A program made the position numbers and the translations under genes. From assembly GCA_905221605.1 (NCBI GenBank), contig CAJNDS010002146.1, forward strand, positions 663,406 through 680,905: 17,500 bases of DNA. Reading direction: 5' to 3'. This document shows, piece by piece, positions 7,201-14,571 of this stretch. The stretch comes from Symbiodinium natans. Taxonomy: Eukaryota > Sar > Dinophyceae > Suessiales > Symbiodiniaceae. Positions within the stretch are counted from its first letter, which is position 1, and every line of letters begins with the position of its first letter. The notes beneath the pieces were generated by a model. The model was not told where the DNA came from. It did not search any database and saw only the letters and a program-made list of their open reading frames with translations.

Positions 7201-7232
7201 CCTAAACCCTAAACCCTAAACCCTAAACCCTA
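7201..7232 (-). repeat. Interstitial telomeric repeat, 4-5 units
   Basis: A short clean C-strand array between CCGCAG and TAGACTTAG. Confidence 0.93.
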
Positions 7233-7351
7233 GACTTAGATCTTGTGTTGAGGGTTCAGGGTTGGTTTGGGATGCCCAGAAATGTTTGAAAGAGAAGCCC
7301 ATGCCCCGGCCCGGGCATTTCCCCAAATGGGGAACCCCCTTATGCAGCCTT

Positions 7352-7475
7352 AAACCCCTTCAGGGTTTAAGGTTCAAACCCTAAACCCTAAACCCTAAAC
7401 CCTAAACCCTAAACCCTAAACCCTAAACCCTAAACCCTGAACCCTAAACCCTAAACCCTTTCAGGGTTTAAGGTT
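7352..7475 (-). repeat. Telomeric array flanked by 16-bp direct repeats
   Basis: TTCAGGGTTTAAGGTT occurs perfectly at 7359-7374 and 7460-7475, and the match extends leftward with one gap through AAACCC. Between them lie about 12 CCCTAAA units, one CCCTGAA. The direct repeats are not themselves simple heptamers, which makes chance unlikely. Confidence 0.93.
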
Positions 7476-7585
7476 TTAAATGCTGAAACCCTCACATTTT
7501 TCGGAAACCCCCCCATTACAGGCAACCTCTCTCTATGTCACCTTAACTTGGAGACCGAACCCTATCATTGGGGTCATATGCCCTA

Positions 7586-7736
7586 CTTGAAGGCTCATGG
7601 TCCTTACTAACCAATTATAACTGTACTTAAAACCCTACTTATAATACCCCTAAAGGGCCTTACAGGGGCTATCCCTATTATAAGTAGGATTCTCAGCCCA
7701 GTTGTAAGTGGTTATTAAGTCCCAAGAACCTCCAAG
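7586..7736. mobile_element. MITE-like element, family A copy 3 (complete)
   Basis: A 151-bp element from CTTGAAGGCTCATGG to CCAAGAACCTCCAAG. The arms pair imperfectly, and each end is flanked by TA (7584-7585, 7737-7738). The interior matches copy 2 (ACTTATAATA, then CCTTA.AGGGG). The flanks CATATGCCC and GACACTAC recur together at 7880-7906 without the element. Confidence 0.82.
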
Positions 7737-7983
7737 TAGACACTACATGACACTACCTTGGCTGCATTTAGCGGGGTAGCTATAAATTCAATCTTTAGCT
7801 GCCTTATTAAGAAAACCCAATAAGCCCAAAAAAAAGGCTGAGGATCTAAAGTTACAGTAAAGCACCACAGAGTAAAATTGGGGTCCATATGCCCTATAGA
7901 CACTACGGCATATGGTTCGTCCTCTCAATTGTGGTCCCTTCTGCGGCTGCTATTATTCTCCAGCGGCCCCCTAAGATTACTCC
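7737..7983. other. AT-richer spacer with an element-free paralogue of the MITE site
   Basis: Contains GGGGTCCATATGCCC, then TATA, then GACACTAC (7880-7906). This matches the two flanks of the family A copy 3 insertion with the element removed and both TA dinucleotides kept. A 62-codon minus frame (7715-7903) overlaps the element and is not a credible gene. Confidence 0.65.
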
Positions 7984-8017
7984 AAACCCTATAAACCCTA
8001 AACCCTCAACCCTAAAC
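7984..8017 (-). repeat. Interstitial telomeric repeat, degenerate
   Basis: Four to five C-strand units with CCCTATAAA and CCCTCAA variants. Confidence 0.88.
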
Positions 8018-8088
8018 AAGGGGCCCTGAGAACTGACCACATGGACTCCCACTCCGAAGTCCGAAGCCTCTAGGGGTTCTACCTTGGG

Positions 8089-8307
8089 CCCTTAAGGTTG
8101 TACCCTTGGGCTTGGGGTTTAGGGTTTAGGGTTTAGGGTTTAGGGTTTAGGGTTTAGGGTTTAGGGTTTAGGGTTTAGGGCTTAGGGTTTAGGGTTTAGG
8201 GTTTAGGGCTTAGGGTTTAGGGTTTAGGGTTTAGGAATGCTTGAGGGGATATAAGGGCCATATTAGGAGTATATTAAGGGGAACGTTTAGGGGTACAACC
8301 TTAGGGG
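8089..8307. repeat. Inverted repeat enclosing a long telomeric array
   Basis: The left arm CCCTTAAGGTTGTACCCTT (8089-8107) pairs with the right arm AGGGGTACAACCTTAGGGG (8289-8307) at 17 of 19 positions. Between them is a G-strand array of about 17 heptamers (8114-8234) with two CTTAGGG variants, then AT-rich sequence. It is a second case of telomeric repeats inside an inverted-repeat structure. Confidence 0.85.
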
Positions 8308-8335
8308 TACGAGTCTTCATCCCTTGAAAGCCCGA

Positions 8336-8399
8336 AGCCCTAAGCCCTAAACCCTAAACCCTAAACCCTGAACCCTGAACCCTAAACCCTAAACCCTGA
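8336..8399 (-). repeat. Interstitial telomeric repeat, about 9 units
   Basis: A C-strand array with CCCTGAA variants. GAAAGCCCGAAGCCC before it and GGGCTTTGGGGCTT after it form an imperfect inverted repeat. Confidence 0.93.
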
Positions 8400-8468
8400 A
8401 GGGCTTTGGGGCTTGGAGCTTAGGTTCCGGGCATGAGGCACAGAACTGTTGCAACGGTTTACGGCGAA

Positions 8469-8552
8469 GGTTTAGGGTTTAGGGTTTAGGGCTTAGGGCT
8501 TAGGGCTTAGGGTTCGGGGTTCAGGGTTTAGGGTTCTGGGTTTAGGGTTTAG
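8469..8552 (+). repeat. Interstitial telomeric repeat, variant-rich
   Basis: A G-strand array with repeated CTTAGGG, TTCGGGG and TTCAGGG variants. Confidence 0.93.
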
Positions 8553-8723
8553 GGCTCTCAGAAACGTTTCATTAAAAGACCTTCTTAACCCTTAGAAACC
8601 CCTAATCATCAGACCGAGGAACGCAGGGGAGCCCTCGTAGGTCGGCATCCCATCATCATCCTTGCAAGGGACATAGATTTGGTCTTCAGGTGACGAGAGC
8701 CTAAACCTTACGAACCTGAAGCC

Positions 8724-8724
8724 G

Positions 8725-8788
<64 letters not shown>
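8724..8788. repeat. (CTA)n trinucleotide tract, about 21 units
   Basis: A nearly uninterrupted CTA/TAG repeat ending in CAACTAGG. The minus-strand frame through it (8592-8837) reads as a run of 22 Ser flanked by about 60 residues of unremarkable sequence (start ATKPLRS..., end ...SPAFLGLMIRGF). A real serine-run protein cannot be excluded, but no domain is visible. Confidence 0.97.
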
Positions 8789-8826
8789 AACTAGGCGTCA
8801 CGTTCTTAATTGATCGCAGGGGTTTT

Positions 8827-9111
8827 GTGGCGTGCAATTTTCGTGTTAAGAGACGAAAACCTCGGTATTTACAGTGTTTCCTGGCTTTGTCCGTTTACGG
8901 ACACGAAAAATGGACGTGTAAAAAGTCCCGCAAACTACTTTCAACTACTTTAGGCGCAGGAGGAAAACATCGGTATTTACAGTGTTTTCGGGCTTCAAAA
9001 ACGGTCAATTACAGGGCCTACTTTGCGCAGACGTGTTCTCAGAACAGAGGAAAAGACCGGTATTTACAGCGTTTCGCGGGTTTTCTAAGATGTGGCCAAA
9101 CTTGTCCTTAA
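8827..9111 (+). repeat. Three in-frame CGGTATTTACAG repeats (open frame of 94 codons)
   Basis: CGGTATTTACAGTGTTT occurs at 8863 and 8971, and with one change (CAGCGTTT) at 9058. The spacings of 108 and 87 bp are both multiples of three. Each copy is preceded by an A-rich GRAAA-type stretch and followed by GG(C/G)TT-type sequence. The plus frame 8827-9111 stays open and carries RYLQCF, RYLQCF and RYLQRF, with Lys/Arg and Cys residues elsewhere. No family is recognised. It may be a decayed tandem repeat that happens to be open, or a small repeat protein or exon. The GTG at 8827 would be the first usable codon in this reading and is not a convincing start. Confidence 0.55.
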
Positions 9112-9770
9112 ACCCGAACGCCTCCAGCAAGCCGAACAGTCGTGCACCCTGAAATCCGAAACCCCGAAACCTGAAGCAAGCCCAAGAGTCGTGCACCCTT
9201 AAAATCTCAACCCCACAGCGTCAAGCACGTCCCCAGAAAAAACACAAAACATCTGGAGCCTGAAACCCCAAACCCCATGTGTACCCTGAATGACAAAGCA
9301 GTCCCACAGTGCACCCCCTTAAACCTTAAATCCCATAGAAAAAACCCAAAAGTCCTTTTACAGCCTCAACCCCAAACCCTTCCCTTAAACCCTCAACCCC
9401 AAATCCCAAAAAAACCCAGAAGATCCCTAAACCCTCCACTGTGAATCCCAAAAAGCCGAAAAGATCCCGAAACCCTCCACTGTGAGCCCAAAAGGTCTTA
9501 CCCTTAAACCCTAAACCCCAAATCCCAAAAAACCTCAAAAGGTCTCTACCCTCAAGCCCCAAACCCTAAACCCTCCACTGTAAGCCCAAAATGTCTTGCC
9601 CTGAAACCCTAAACCCCAGATGCCAAAAAAAACCAAAAGATCTGTAGGCTGAAACCTCAAACCCCATATTTCCACTGGAAGCCCAAAAGGTTCCCAAAAA
9701 AGCCCAAAAGATCTGTACCTGCAAACCCTAAACCCTCCACTGTGAGCCCAAAAGATCTTGCCCCTAAACC
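9112..9770 (-). repeat. Telomere-derived minisatellite, composite about 100-bp unit
   Basis: Diverged repeats of the theme AAACCCTCCACTGTGA, then GCCCAAAAGRTCTT, then CCCTTAAACCCTAAACCCCA, then AATCCCAAAAAA. The CCCTCCACTG landmark occurs near 9433, 9473, 9571 and 9733, with a relic TTTCCACTGG near 9670. The 9112-9320 portion is more degenerate. Open frames on the minus strand (for example 9326-9562 and 9535-9966) contain repeated GFGVEGL and GKTFWA phrases that mirror the DNA repeat. I treat them as repeat translations and not genes. Confidence 0.85.
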
Positions 9771-9805
9771 AACCAAAAAAACAGAGGAAAACAGTAGACA
9801 GCGTG

Positions 9806-9965
9806 GTCAAGCGTGCACAAAGCCCAGCACGACCCCCATGTGTGCACAAAGCACAGCACGTAATTACCCCCCCACCCCCCCCCCCCAACCCCTCAGCATG
9901 GTCATGTGTGCACAAAGCACAGCACGTAATTACCCCCCCCCCACCCACCCCCCCCACCCCCCCCA
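9806..9965 (+). repeat. 66-bp tandem repeat with C-rich tails
   Basis: CATGTGTGCACAAAGCACAG, then CACGTAATTACCCCCCC, occurs at 9837 and 9903 (period 66). A partial upstream copy (GCGTGCACAAAGCCCAGCACG) lies near 9811. Each copy ends in a long C-rich run broken by single A residues. The TAATTAC motif before a C-run recurs at about 10807. Confidence 0.9.
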
Positions 9966-10053
9966 ACCCGTCAAACGCAGAAAAAACCAGAGAAAACGAT
10001 AGAAAAAGTCAAAAAACAGCAGAAAACACCATGATCAGTTAAGAGCGTGTCAC

Positions 10054-10153
<100 letters not shown>

Positions 10154-10360
10154 CCCCCCCAACCAACCACCACACGTGAGGCGCATGTACAAAGTAACTG
10201 GCAGGCATGGTACGGGAAGCACTTGCCAAGCATTGGCTTTTACTTCTCCGGATCAGACGTTGGACATAGAAAAACGCTCAAAACCCGAATTTTGGACGTC
10301 AATTTTGTTTTTAAGTTGTTCGTTGTGCACTGGTTTAAGGTTTTGGGTTCAGGGCTGAGG

Positions 10361-10565
10361 CTTTCGGGCTTTGCACAACTCTGGCTGTTTTGGGTTTGGG
10401 GTTTAGGGTTGAGGGTTTAGGGTTGAAGCTTTCGGGCTTTGCAGAACCCTGCCTGTTTCGGGCTCAGGGTTGAGGGTTCAGGGTTTTGGGTTGAGGCTTT
10501 CGGGCTTTGTAGAACCGTGCTCGTTTCGGGTTTGGGGTTGAGGGTTCAGGGTTTTGGGTTGGCTG
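10361..10565 (+). repeat. 68-bp tandem repeat, three copies
   Basis: CTTTCGGGCTTTG starts at 10361, 10429 and 10497, an exact 68-bp period. Each unit continues GCAGAACCCTGCCTGTTTCG-like, then a G-strand telomere-like portion (GGGTTGAGGGTT). The telomeric variant is therefore part of a larger amplified unit. Confidence 0.92.
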
Positions 10566-10800
10566 AAGGTTTCGGCTTCGGTGAAAAAGAGATGGAGCTT
10601 GGCATGAAGCCTTGGCAGGATCGCAATAACCCCCCCCCCCCCCCCCCCCCCCCCCCACCCACCACGCAGTGGGAACATGGATGTTAGCATTGGCATGAAG
10701 GTTTCAGCTTCTGGTGAAAAAACAGGAGATGGAGCTTTGGCATGAAGGTTTCGGCTTCGGGTGAAAAACAGGAGATGGAGCTTTGGCATGAAGCCTTGGC
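10565..10800 (+). repeat. 47-bp tandem repeat, three copies, one split by a C27 run
   Basis: GAAGGTTTCGGCTTCGG, then GTGAAAAACAGGAGATGGAG, then CTTTGGCATGAA starts at 10565, 10697 and 10744. The last two are 47 bp apart. The first is separated by an extra 85 bp that contains CCTTGGCAGGATCGCAATAA, a run of 27 C (10630-10656) and ACCACGCAGTGG. CCTTGGCAGAAACGTAATTA follows the last copy, so the unit ends the same way twice, both times ahead of a C-run. Confidence 0.9.
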
Positions 10801-10813
10801 AGAAACGTAATTA

Positions 10814-10890
10814 CTAGGTTCCCCCCACCCATACTTCAGGCTAAGTAGGGATAGTTAAGCCTAATTAAGCTTATTTAGAGGGGAACCTAG
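10814..10890. mobile_element. Inverted-repeat element (MITE-like), 11-bp perfect arms
   Basis: CTAGGTTCCCC (10814-10824) and GGGGAACCTAG (10880-10890) are perfect reverse complements. Outside them the left continues with ATTA and the right with a G-run. The interior TTAAGCCTAATTAAGCTTA is itself palindrome-rich. At about 77 bp it is non-coding and could equally be a stable hairpin. Confidence 0.55.
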
Positions 10891-10940
10891 GGGGGGGGGG
10901 GTAGCCCTAAACCCTAAACCCGAAACCCTCAACCCTAAAC
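10891..10940. repeat. Poly-G run followed by short telomeric block
   Basis: About 11 G residues after the inverted-repeat arm, then CCCTAAA-type units 10905-10940 with CCCGAAA and CCCTCAA variants. Confidence 0.88.
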
Positions 10941-11057
10941 ACAAGAAAGGGCGGGGGGGTTTTGAAGGGAAACGCATCTCTATGCTCAGATAAGGCGCTG
11001 AATCCTACGCCCTAAATCCGGATCTGAGAAGCGTTCGCATACGCAGCCTGGTAAAGT

Positions 11058-11080
11058 CTTTAGGGTTTAGGGTTTAGGGT
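11058..11080 (+). repeat. Interstitial telomeric repeat, 3 units
   Basis: Three clean TTTAGGG units in otherwise unique sequence. Confidence 0.9.
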
Positions 11081-11394
11081 GAGCGGAGGAGCGGCCAGTG
11101 AAGCTTCTTGGAACGAACTCCGCCCACAAGCCCAGCACGGTGTTTTGCCCGGAGCATTCTTCATAACATTTTGTTGCATTTCCCAGAAAAGAGGGTACCT
11201 TAACATCCCCCGAAAGCAGTATAATCCTTATCCCATTAGGACCCTAAACCCTACACCCTAACACTAAGTCCATACATAATATGTCAAGGTTGTACGGAGA
11301 AGACCTGTGTTCTGCGTTGAGGTCGGCTTAATTGAGGCAGGGGCATGGGGCTTGGGTGAAACCAGGCAGAACCTTCAGACACGAGGGCAGGAAT
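11081..11394. other. Unique spacer with a 3-unit telomeric patch
   Basis: About 310 bp of unique sequence. A small C-strand telomeric patch (ACCCTAAACCCTACACCCTA) lies at 11241-11260. The 60-codon plus frame 11079-11261 starts in one telomeric block and ends in another, so it is not a credible gene. Confidence 0.55.
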
Positions 11395-11500
11395 GGGTTT
11401 AGGGTTTAGGGTTTAGGGTTTAGGGTTTAGGGTTTAGGGTTTAGGGTTTAGGGTTTAGGGTTTAGGGTTTAGGGTTTAGGGGATTGGGGTTTAGGGTTTA
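11395..11500 (+). repeat. Interstitial telomeric repeat, (TTTAGGG) x12 plus
   Basis: One of the longest clean G-strand arrays (11395-11481), followed by GGATTGGGG and one or two more units. Confidence 0.97.
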
Positions 11501-11673
11501 TATAGGGTTGCTTGCTCCTCTTCCATGGCCAGGTCTGGCTGGCGACTGGGCATCAAGGGAAACCTCACAGGGCCCAAGTGGGCATCAGGGGTTTAGAAGG
11601 CTTAGGTGTAAGCTTGTCGTGGGTAGCAATAAGACGAGTATGGTATGCTCACAACCCTATCTGCTCAGAATTA

Positions 11674-11757
11674 CCTAAACCCTAAACCCTAAACCCTAAA
11701 CCCGAAACCCTAAACCCCAAACCCCAAACCCCAAACCCTAAACCCTAAACCCTAAAC
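11674..11757 (-). repeat. Interstitial telomeric repeat, about 12 units
   Basis: A C-strand array with CCCGAAA and three adjacent CCCCAAA variants. The clustered identical variants suggest local unit-by-unit amplification and not fresh telomerase synthesis. Confidence 0.96.
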
Positions 11758-11846
11758 TAACGGGTTGGGCGCTGAGGGGAGATCTGGCACCAACACCTTC
11801 AAAGCCCTCGCTCCTCAAGCCTAAAAACGTCCCCAAACCCTTTTGA

Positions 11847-11920
11847 GGGTTCAGGGTTTAGGGTTTAGGGTTTAGGGTTTAGGGTTTAGGGTTTAGGGTT
11901 TAGGGTTTAGGGTTTAGGGT
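11847..11920 (+). repeat. Interstitial telomeric repeat, (TTTAGGG) x10
   Basis: A clean G-strand array preceded by CCCAAACCCTTTTGAGGGTT, a short inverted repeat of the heptamer itself. Confidence 0.96.
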
Positions 11921-12035
11921 CGACTTAAGCTAAGCCTCTGACAGACATGTCGGGCGCAGCTCGCCCTTTTTTGCTTTTTGTGTTTTAAGGGCTTCTTGGA
12001 GCCCCACATAACAGAGATGCCCCAACGTCCATGTA

Positions 12036-12116
12036 CCCTAAACCCTAAACCCTAAACCCTAAACCCTAAACCCTAAACCCTAAACCCTAAACCCTAAACC
12101 CTAAACCCTTAACCCT
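12036..12116 (-). repeat. Interstitial telomeric repeat, (CCCTAAA) x11
   Basis: Eleven clean heptamers ending CCCTTAACCCTC. It lies 115 bp from an array of the opposite sense. Confidence 0.96.
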
Positions 12117-12373
12117 CTCGTGACCGGGCTAAGGGATCGTGCTCAGAGGCACCTTCGGAAATTAGGTACCCTATGTATACCGGGTTTAGGGTTCAGGGTG
12201 TTGTATAGGGAGCTATAAGGTCCCAGAGACCCCCCAAAAGCCCCCTTAATGCAGGAACAGGCCTTCAACTATACAGGGATCCTTACCTTAAACTATATAG
12301 TGACACTTAGTCTGATTTCAGGTCTAAGGGTTATAAGTTATCGGGCTCTTGGTACCCGTTTCCCTCGTCCCCT
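12117..12373. other. Unique spacer, no gene recognised
   Basis: Contains one GGGTTTAGGGTTCAGGG remnant (12181-12198) and otherwise unique sequence. The 74-codon plus frame 12249-12473 runs into the adjacent inverted-repeat element and has no recognisable domain. Confidence 0.5.
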
Positions 12374-12488
12374 ACATGGGTGGTTGTCAAACTCATGGTC
12401 CCATTTTTGGACCCCTATTACAAAACGGCACCTAATATTTAGGGTACCCCCCAAAAGGGATCATAAATTTTGACAGCCACCCCACATG
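12374..12488. mobile_element. MITE-like element with ACATG flanking repeat
   Basis: Terminal inverted repeats: the left GGTGGTTGTCAAACTCATGG, then TCCC, pairs with the reverse complement of the right end (GGTGGCTGTCAAAATTTATG, then ATCCC) at roughly 80% identity with one gap. ACATG occurs immediately outside both ends (12374-12378 and 12484-12488), consistent with a 5-bp target duplication. There is no coding capacity. A 5-bp duplication fits several DNA-transposon groups, and I assign none. Confidence 0.7.
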
Positions 12489-12640
12489 CATCCAAGAAGC
12501 AGCTGCCCAAACTCCTCGGAGGAGCTGATTGGCTCCAAGAGGCCCATGGTCAGCCCGATCTTCGAGAGCGTGAGTCAGAAAGCGTGTCTAGGGTAAGAAG
12601 AAAAGACCTCCAGCCAGAAGTGGCAGCGTGATGGTCAAAA
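12486..12640. other. Coding-like patch, unproven
   Basis: Non-repetitive and compositionally different from its neighbours. A 36-codon plus frame (ATG at 12486, stop ending 12596) is rich in Ser, Glu and Lys, and ends in CTAGGGTAAGAAG, which also resembles a 5' splice donor. It could be an exon edge, but nothing identifies a protein. Confidence 0.2.
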
Positions 12641-12672
12641 CTACCCTAAACCCTAAACCCCAAACCCTAAAC
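12639..12672 (-). repeat. Interstitial telomeric repeat, 4 units
   Basis: CCCTAAA units with one CCCCAAA variant. A smaller remnant (AAACCTAAACCCTAAACCC) lies at 12807-12825. Confidence 0.9.
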
Positions 12673-12929
12673 TCAGAGAGGAGCCACAGAGCCACTCTTC
12701 TTACTCCTGGCCTCGCCAGATCTACACGCTTTTGCGCCAATCAGAGCCCTCAATCTTGAGTCACTATCCACCCCCCACTCACCAGCCTGAACCCGAAAGC
12801 CTGAAACCTAAACCCTAAACCCTTTCTTGATCCAATGTGACTGGGGGATTCCCAAACGGTCCAGGTACGTTGCTGGGGAATACTTGGGTCTGTAGCTTGT
12901 ACACCTAAGAGATCACCCCCTGGCTTAGG

Positions 12930-12985
12930 ACTTAGGGCTTAGGGTTTAGGGTTTAGGGTTTGGGGTTTAGGGTTTAGGGTTCAGG
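12930..12985 (+). repeat. Interstitial telomeric repeat, variant-rich
   Basis: A G-strand block with CTTAGGG, TTTGGGG and TTCAGGA variants, and a further two-unit patch at 13088-13105. Confidence 0.9.
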
Positions 12986-13106
12986 ACTAAGGCTTAATTA
13001 GGGTGTGTAAGTCGCATTCGCTCGTTCCAGCGCAGCTAAATTGCAACCCCCCTAGTTAGACCCACCCAGCCTCGACTCCTTTAGCGCCTTTAGGGTTTAG
13101 GGTTTC

Positions 13107-13690
13107 CGCCCCCAATCCCCTATCAAGGGGGCTGTTCCTGCTTGTTTGGGTGCAAACATACTTTTGGGGCGCCACAACACCAAGAAGCTGTTTCATGCTT
13201 ACAGCCCTACTTATATGTACCCCATGAACCTTGAAGCAAGCACCTTTCGACGAGCTTACTCATACTCTGCGCGCAAAGGGCCCGCGAAATGCAGGGGCCG
13301 ACGACATGGAACGCTCCGTCTGGCCTTACTGTGCACACCCATCGGCTACGGTACACAGGTTGAACGGCAACACAGTCCGGAGTGCCGGGCCCTTGCAGAC
13401 GGTTTTGACGCTGTAACCTGATTCAAGACCAGGGCATCGTACAGTTTCAAATAGTTGTCCCGAATTGAGGGGTATTGGGCTCCCTGGGTACAAGCAGGAA
13501 CAAGCCGAGATCTCACAGAACAGCCCGATATATGACAGTGAGTGCCGGGATGCTAAATATGTCCGTGGCCTTTGTATGACACATACGTGGGAAATGGTTA
13601 GCTCTGAAGGGTCCTAAGGGGACTTTAGAGCCCTACAATACTAAGTCTCCAACCCTGCAGACCACAACATGGCTCCGGTGCCAATCCCGT
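13107..13690. other. Unique segment; 91-codon frame between short inverted repeats
   Basis: The longest telomere-free stretch outside the mosaic. A 91-codon plus frame (13146-13421) begins MGANILLGRHNTKKLFHAYS and is rich in Arg, Tyr and Ala. It has no signal peptide or known domain, and a second frame overlaps it. GTTCCTGCTTGT (13134-13145) and its perfect reverse complement ACAAGCAGGAAC (13490-13501) bracket the frame 344 bp apart. It may be a degraded element or chance. I do not call a gene. Confidence 0.3.
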
Positions 13691-13694
13691 CCTG

Positions 13695-13697
<3 letters not shown>

Positions 13698-13757
<60 letters not shown>

Positions 13758-13880
13758 ACGGAGACAGAGAAAGAGAACGAGAAATAGAAGGAGACAGAGA
13801 AAGGGACAGAGACACAGAAAGAGAAAGAGACAAAGAAAGGAGAAAGAGAAAGAGAGATAGATAGAAAGAGAGAGAGAGAG
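13698..13880. repeat. (GA)n microsatellite, about 185 bp
   Basis: About 50 bp of perfect GA, then about 130 bp of purine-rich interrupted repeats (GACAGAGAAAG-type, GATAGATA), then GA again. It is an all-purine strand, so H-DNA is possible. The Ser/Leu frames on the minus strand are translations of the repeat. Confidence 0.98.
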
Positions 13881-14138
13881 AGCAAAAACAACTCTTGCTG
13901 TTGCCAAGGCTTCCTACATTCCCACTTTAAATCTCCAAGCAACTGTCGAGTCAAAACCGGAAGCCGAAAAAAAGCTCGAGTAGAACTGATCGACGAAATT
14001 CCTACCACAAAATGGGGCTAATGACTGCCTGCGATTAACACGACAAGAGCACCGTGACTTAGATCCGAAGCCGAAAGCGGCCAGGGACCACGCAGTCTTG
14101 CAGTCAAGTGCCGGAGGACTCGGTCCATCCGCATCTTT
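13881..14138. other. Unique spacer, no gene seen
   Basis: About 260 bp without repeats. A minus frame from the GA tract extends into it to 14008 but shows no recognisable domain. Confidence 0.45.
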
Positions 14139-14200
14139 CCCTAAACCCTAAACCCTAAACCCTAAACCCTAAACCCTAAACCCTAAACCCTAAACCCTAA
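14139..14200 (-). repeat. Interstitial telomeric repeat, (CCCTAAA) x8-9
   Basis: A clean C-strand array between CATCTTT and GCTTCTTC. Confidence 0.96.
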
Positions 14201-14272
14201 GCTTCTTCAAACTTCAAATCTGCATGAAGGGGCAGAGGGCATGGGCCTCTGCTTTCCACAAACTAATTGCTA

Positions 14273-14488
14273 CTTGGAGGTGCATGAGCCGTTTTGCGGT
14301 TACATGTTGGGTTATAGGTACCTCAATTAAAGGGCTCTGTCACGATACTTTGTGCCACTTATACTAGACCCAAGCGTAACGTAGGAATGCCAAGGGTGCG
14401 CCTTTGGTTTCAAGGGGCTTATACGGGAACCTAAACGCTCTTAAGAAATGGGAATAAGGGGCCTGCAAACTACCCGTGAACCCACAAG
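14273..14488. mobile_element. Possible longer relative of MITE family A
   Basis: It starts CTTGGAGGTGCATGAG after TA and ends in CAAG before TA. The reverse complement of the right end (CTTGTGGGTTCACGGG) matches the left at 11 of 16 positions. The interior of about 216 bp shows no clear match to the 140-151-bp family members beyond GGGTTATA and CCACTTATA motifs. It is a diverged or unrelated element. Confidence 0.4.
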
Positions 14489-14514
14489 TACTTCTAACAG
14501 AGGCATAAGACCGG

Positions 14515-14571
14515 GTTAGGGTTTAGCGTTTAGGGTTTAGGGTCTAGGCTATAGGGTTTAGGATTTAGGGT
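14515..14571 (+). repeat. Degenerate interstitial telomeric repeat
   Basis: A G-strand block with TTTAGCG, TCTAGGC, TATAGGG and ATTTAGGG variants. Similar short remnants lie at 14741-14764 and 14891-14920. Confidence 0.9.

Noticed and set aside
7352-7380. tRNA-like GGTTCAAACC (T-arm/B-box resemblance)
   Set aside because: No cloverleaf arms or A-box at the right spacing. The motif is a junction of GGTT with the CAAACCC telomeric repeat.
8827-9111. CRISPR array (three spaced repeats)
   Set aside because: There are only three copies of about 17 bp with unequal spacers (91 and 70 bp), in a eukaryotic repeat region with no cas genes.
9326-9966. Gly/Phe/Trp-rich minus frames with GFGVEGL repeats
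   Set aside because: The protein repeats mirror the telomere-derived DNA minisatellite, and heptamer arrays stay open because they lack stops in some frames.
13625-14008. Long minus-strand Ser/Leu frames over the GA tract
   Set aside because: They are direct translations of a (GA)n microsatellite in several overlapping frames, and flanking residues show no domain.
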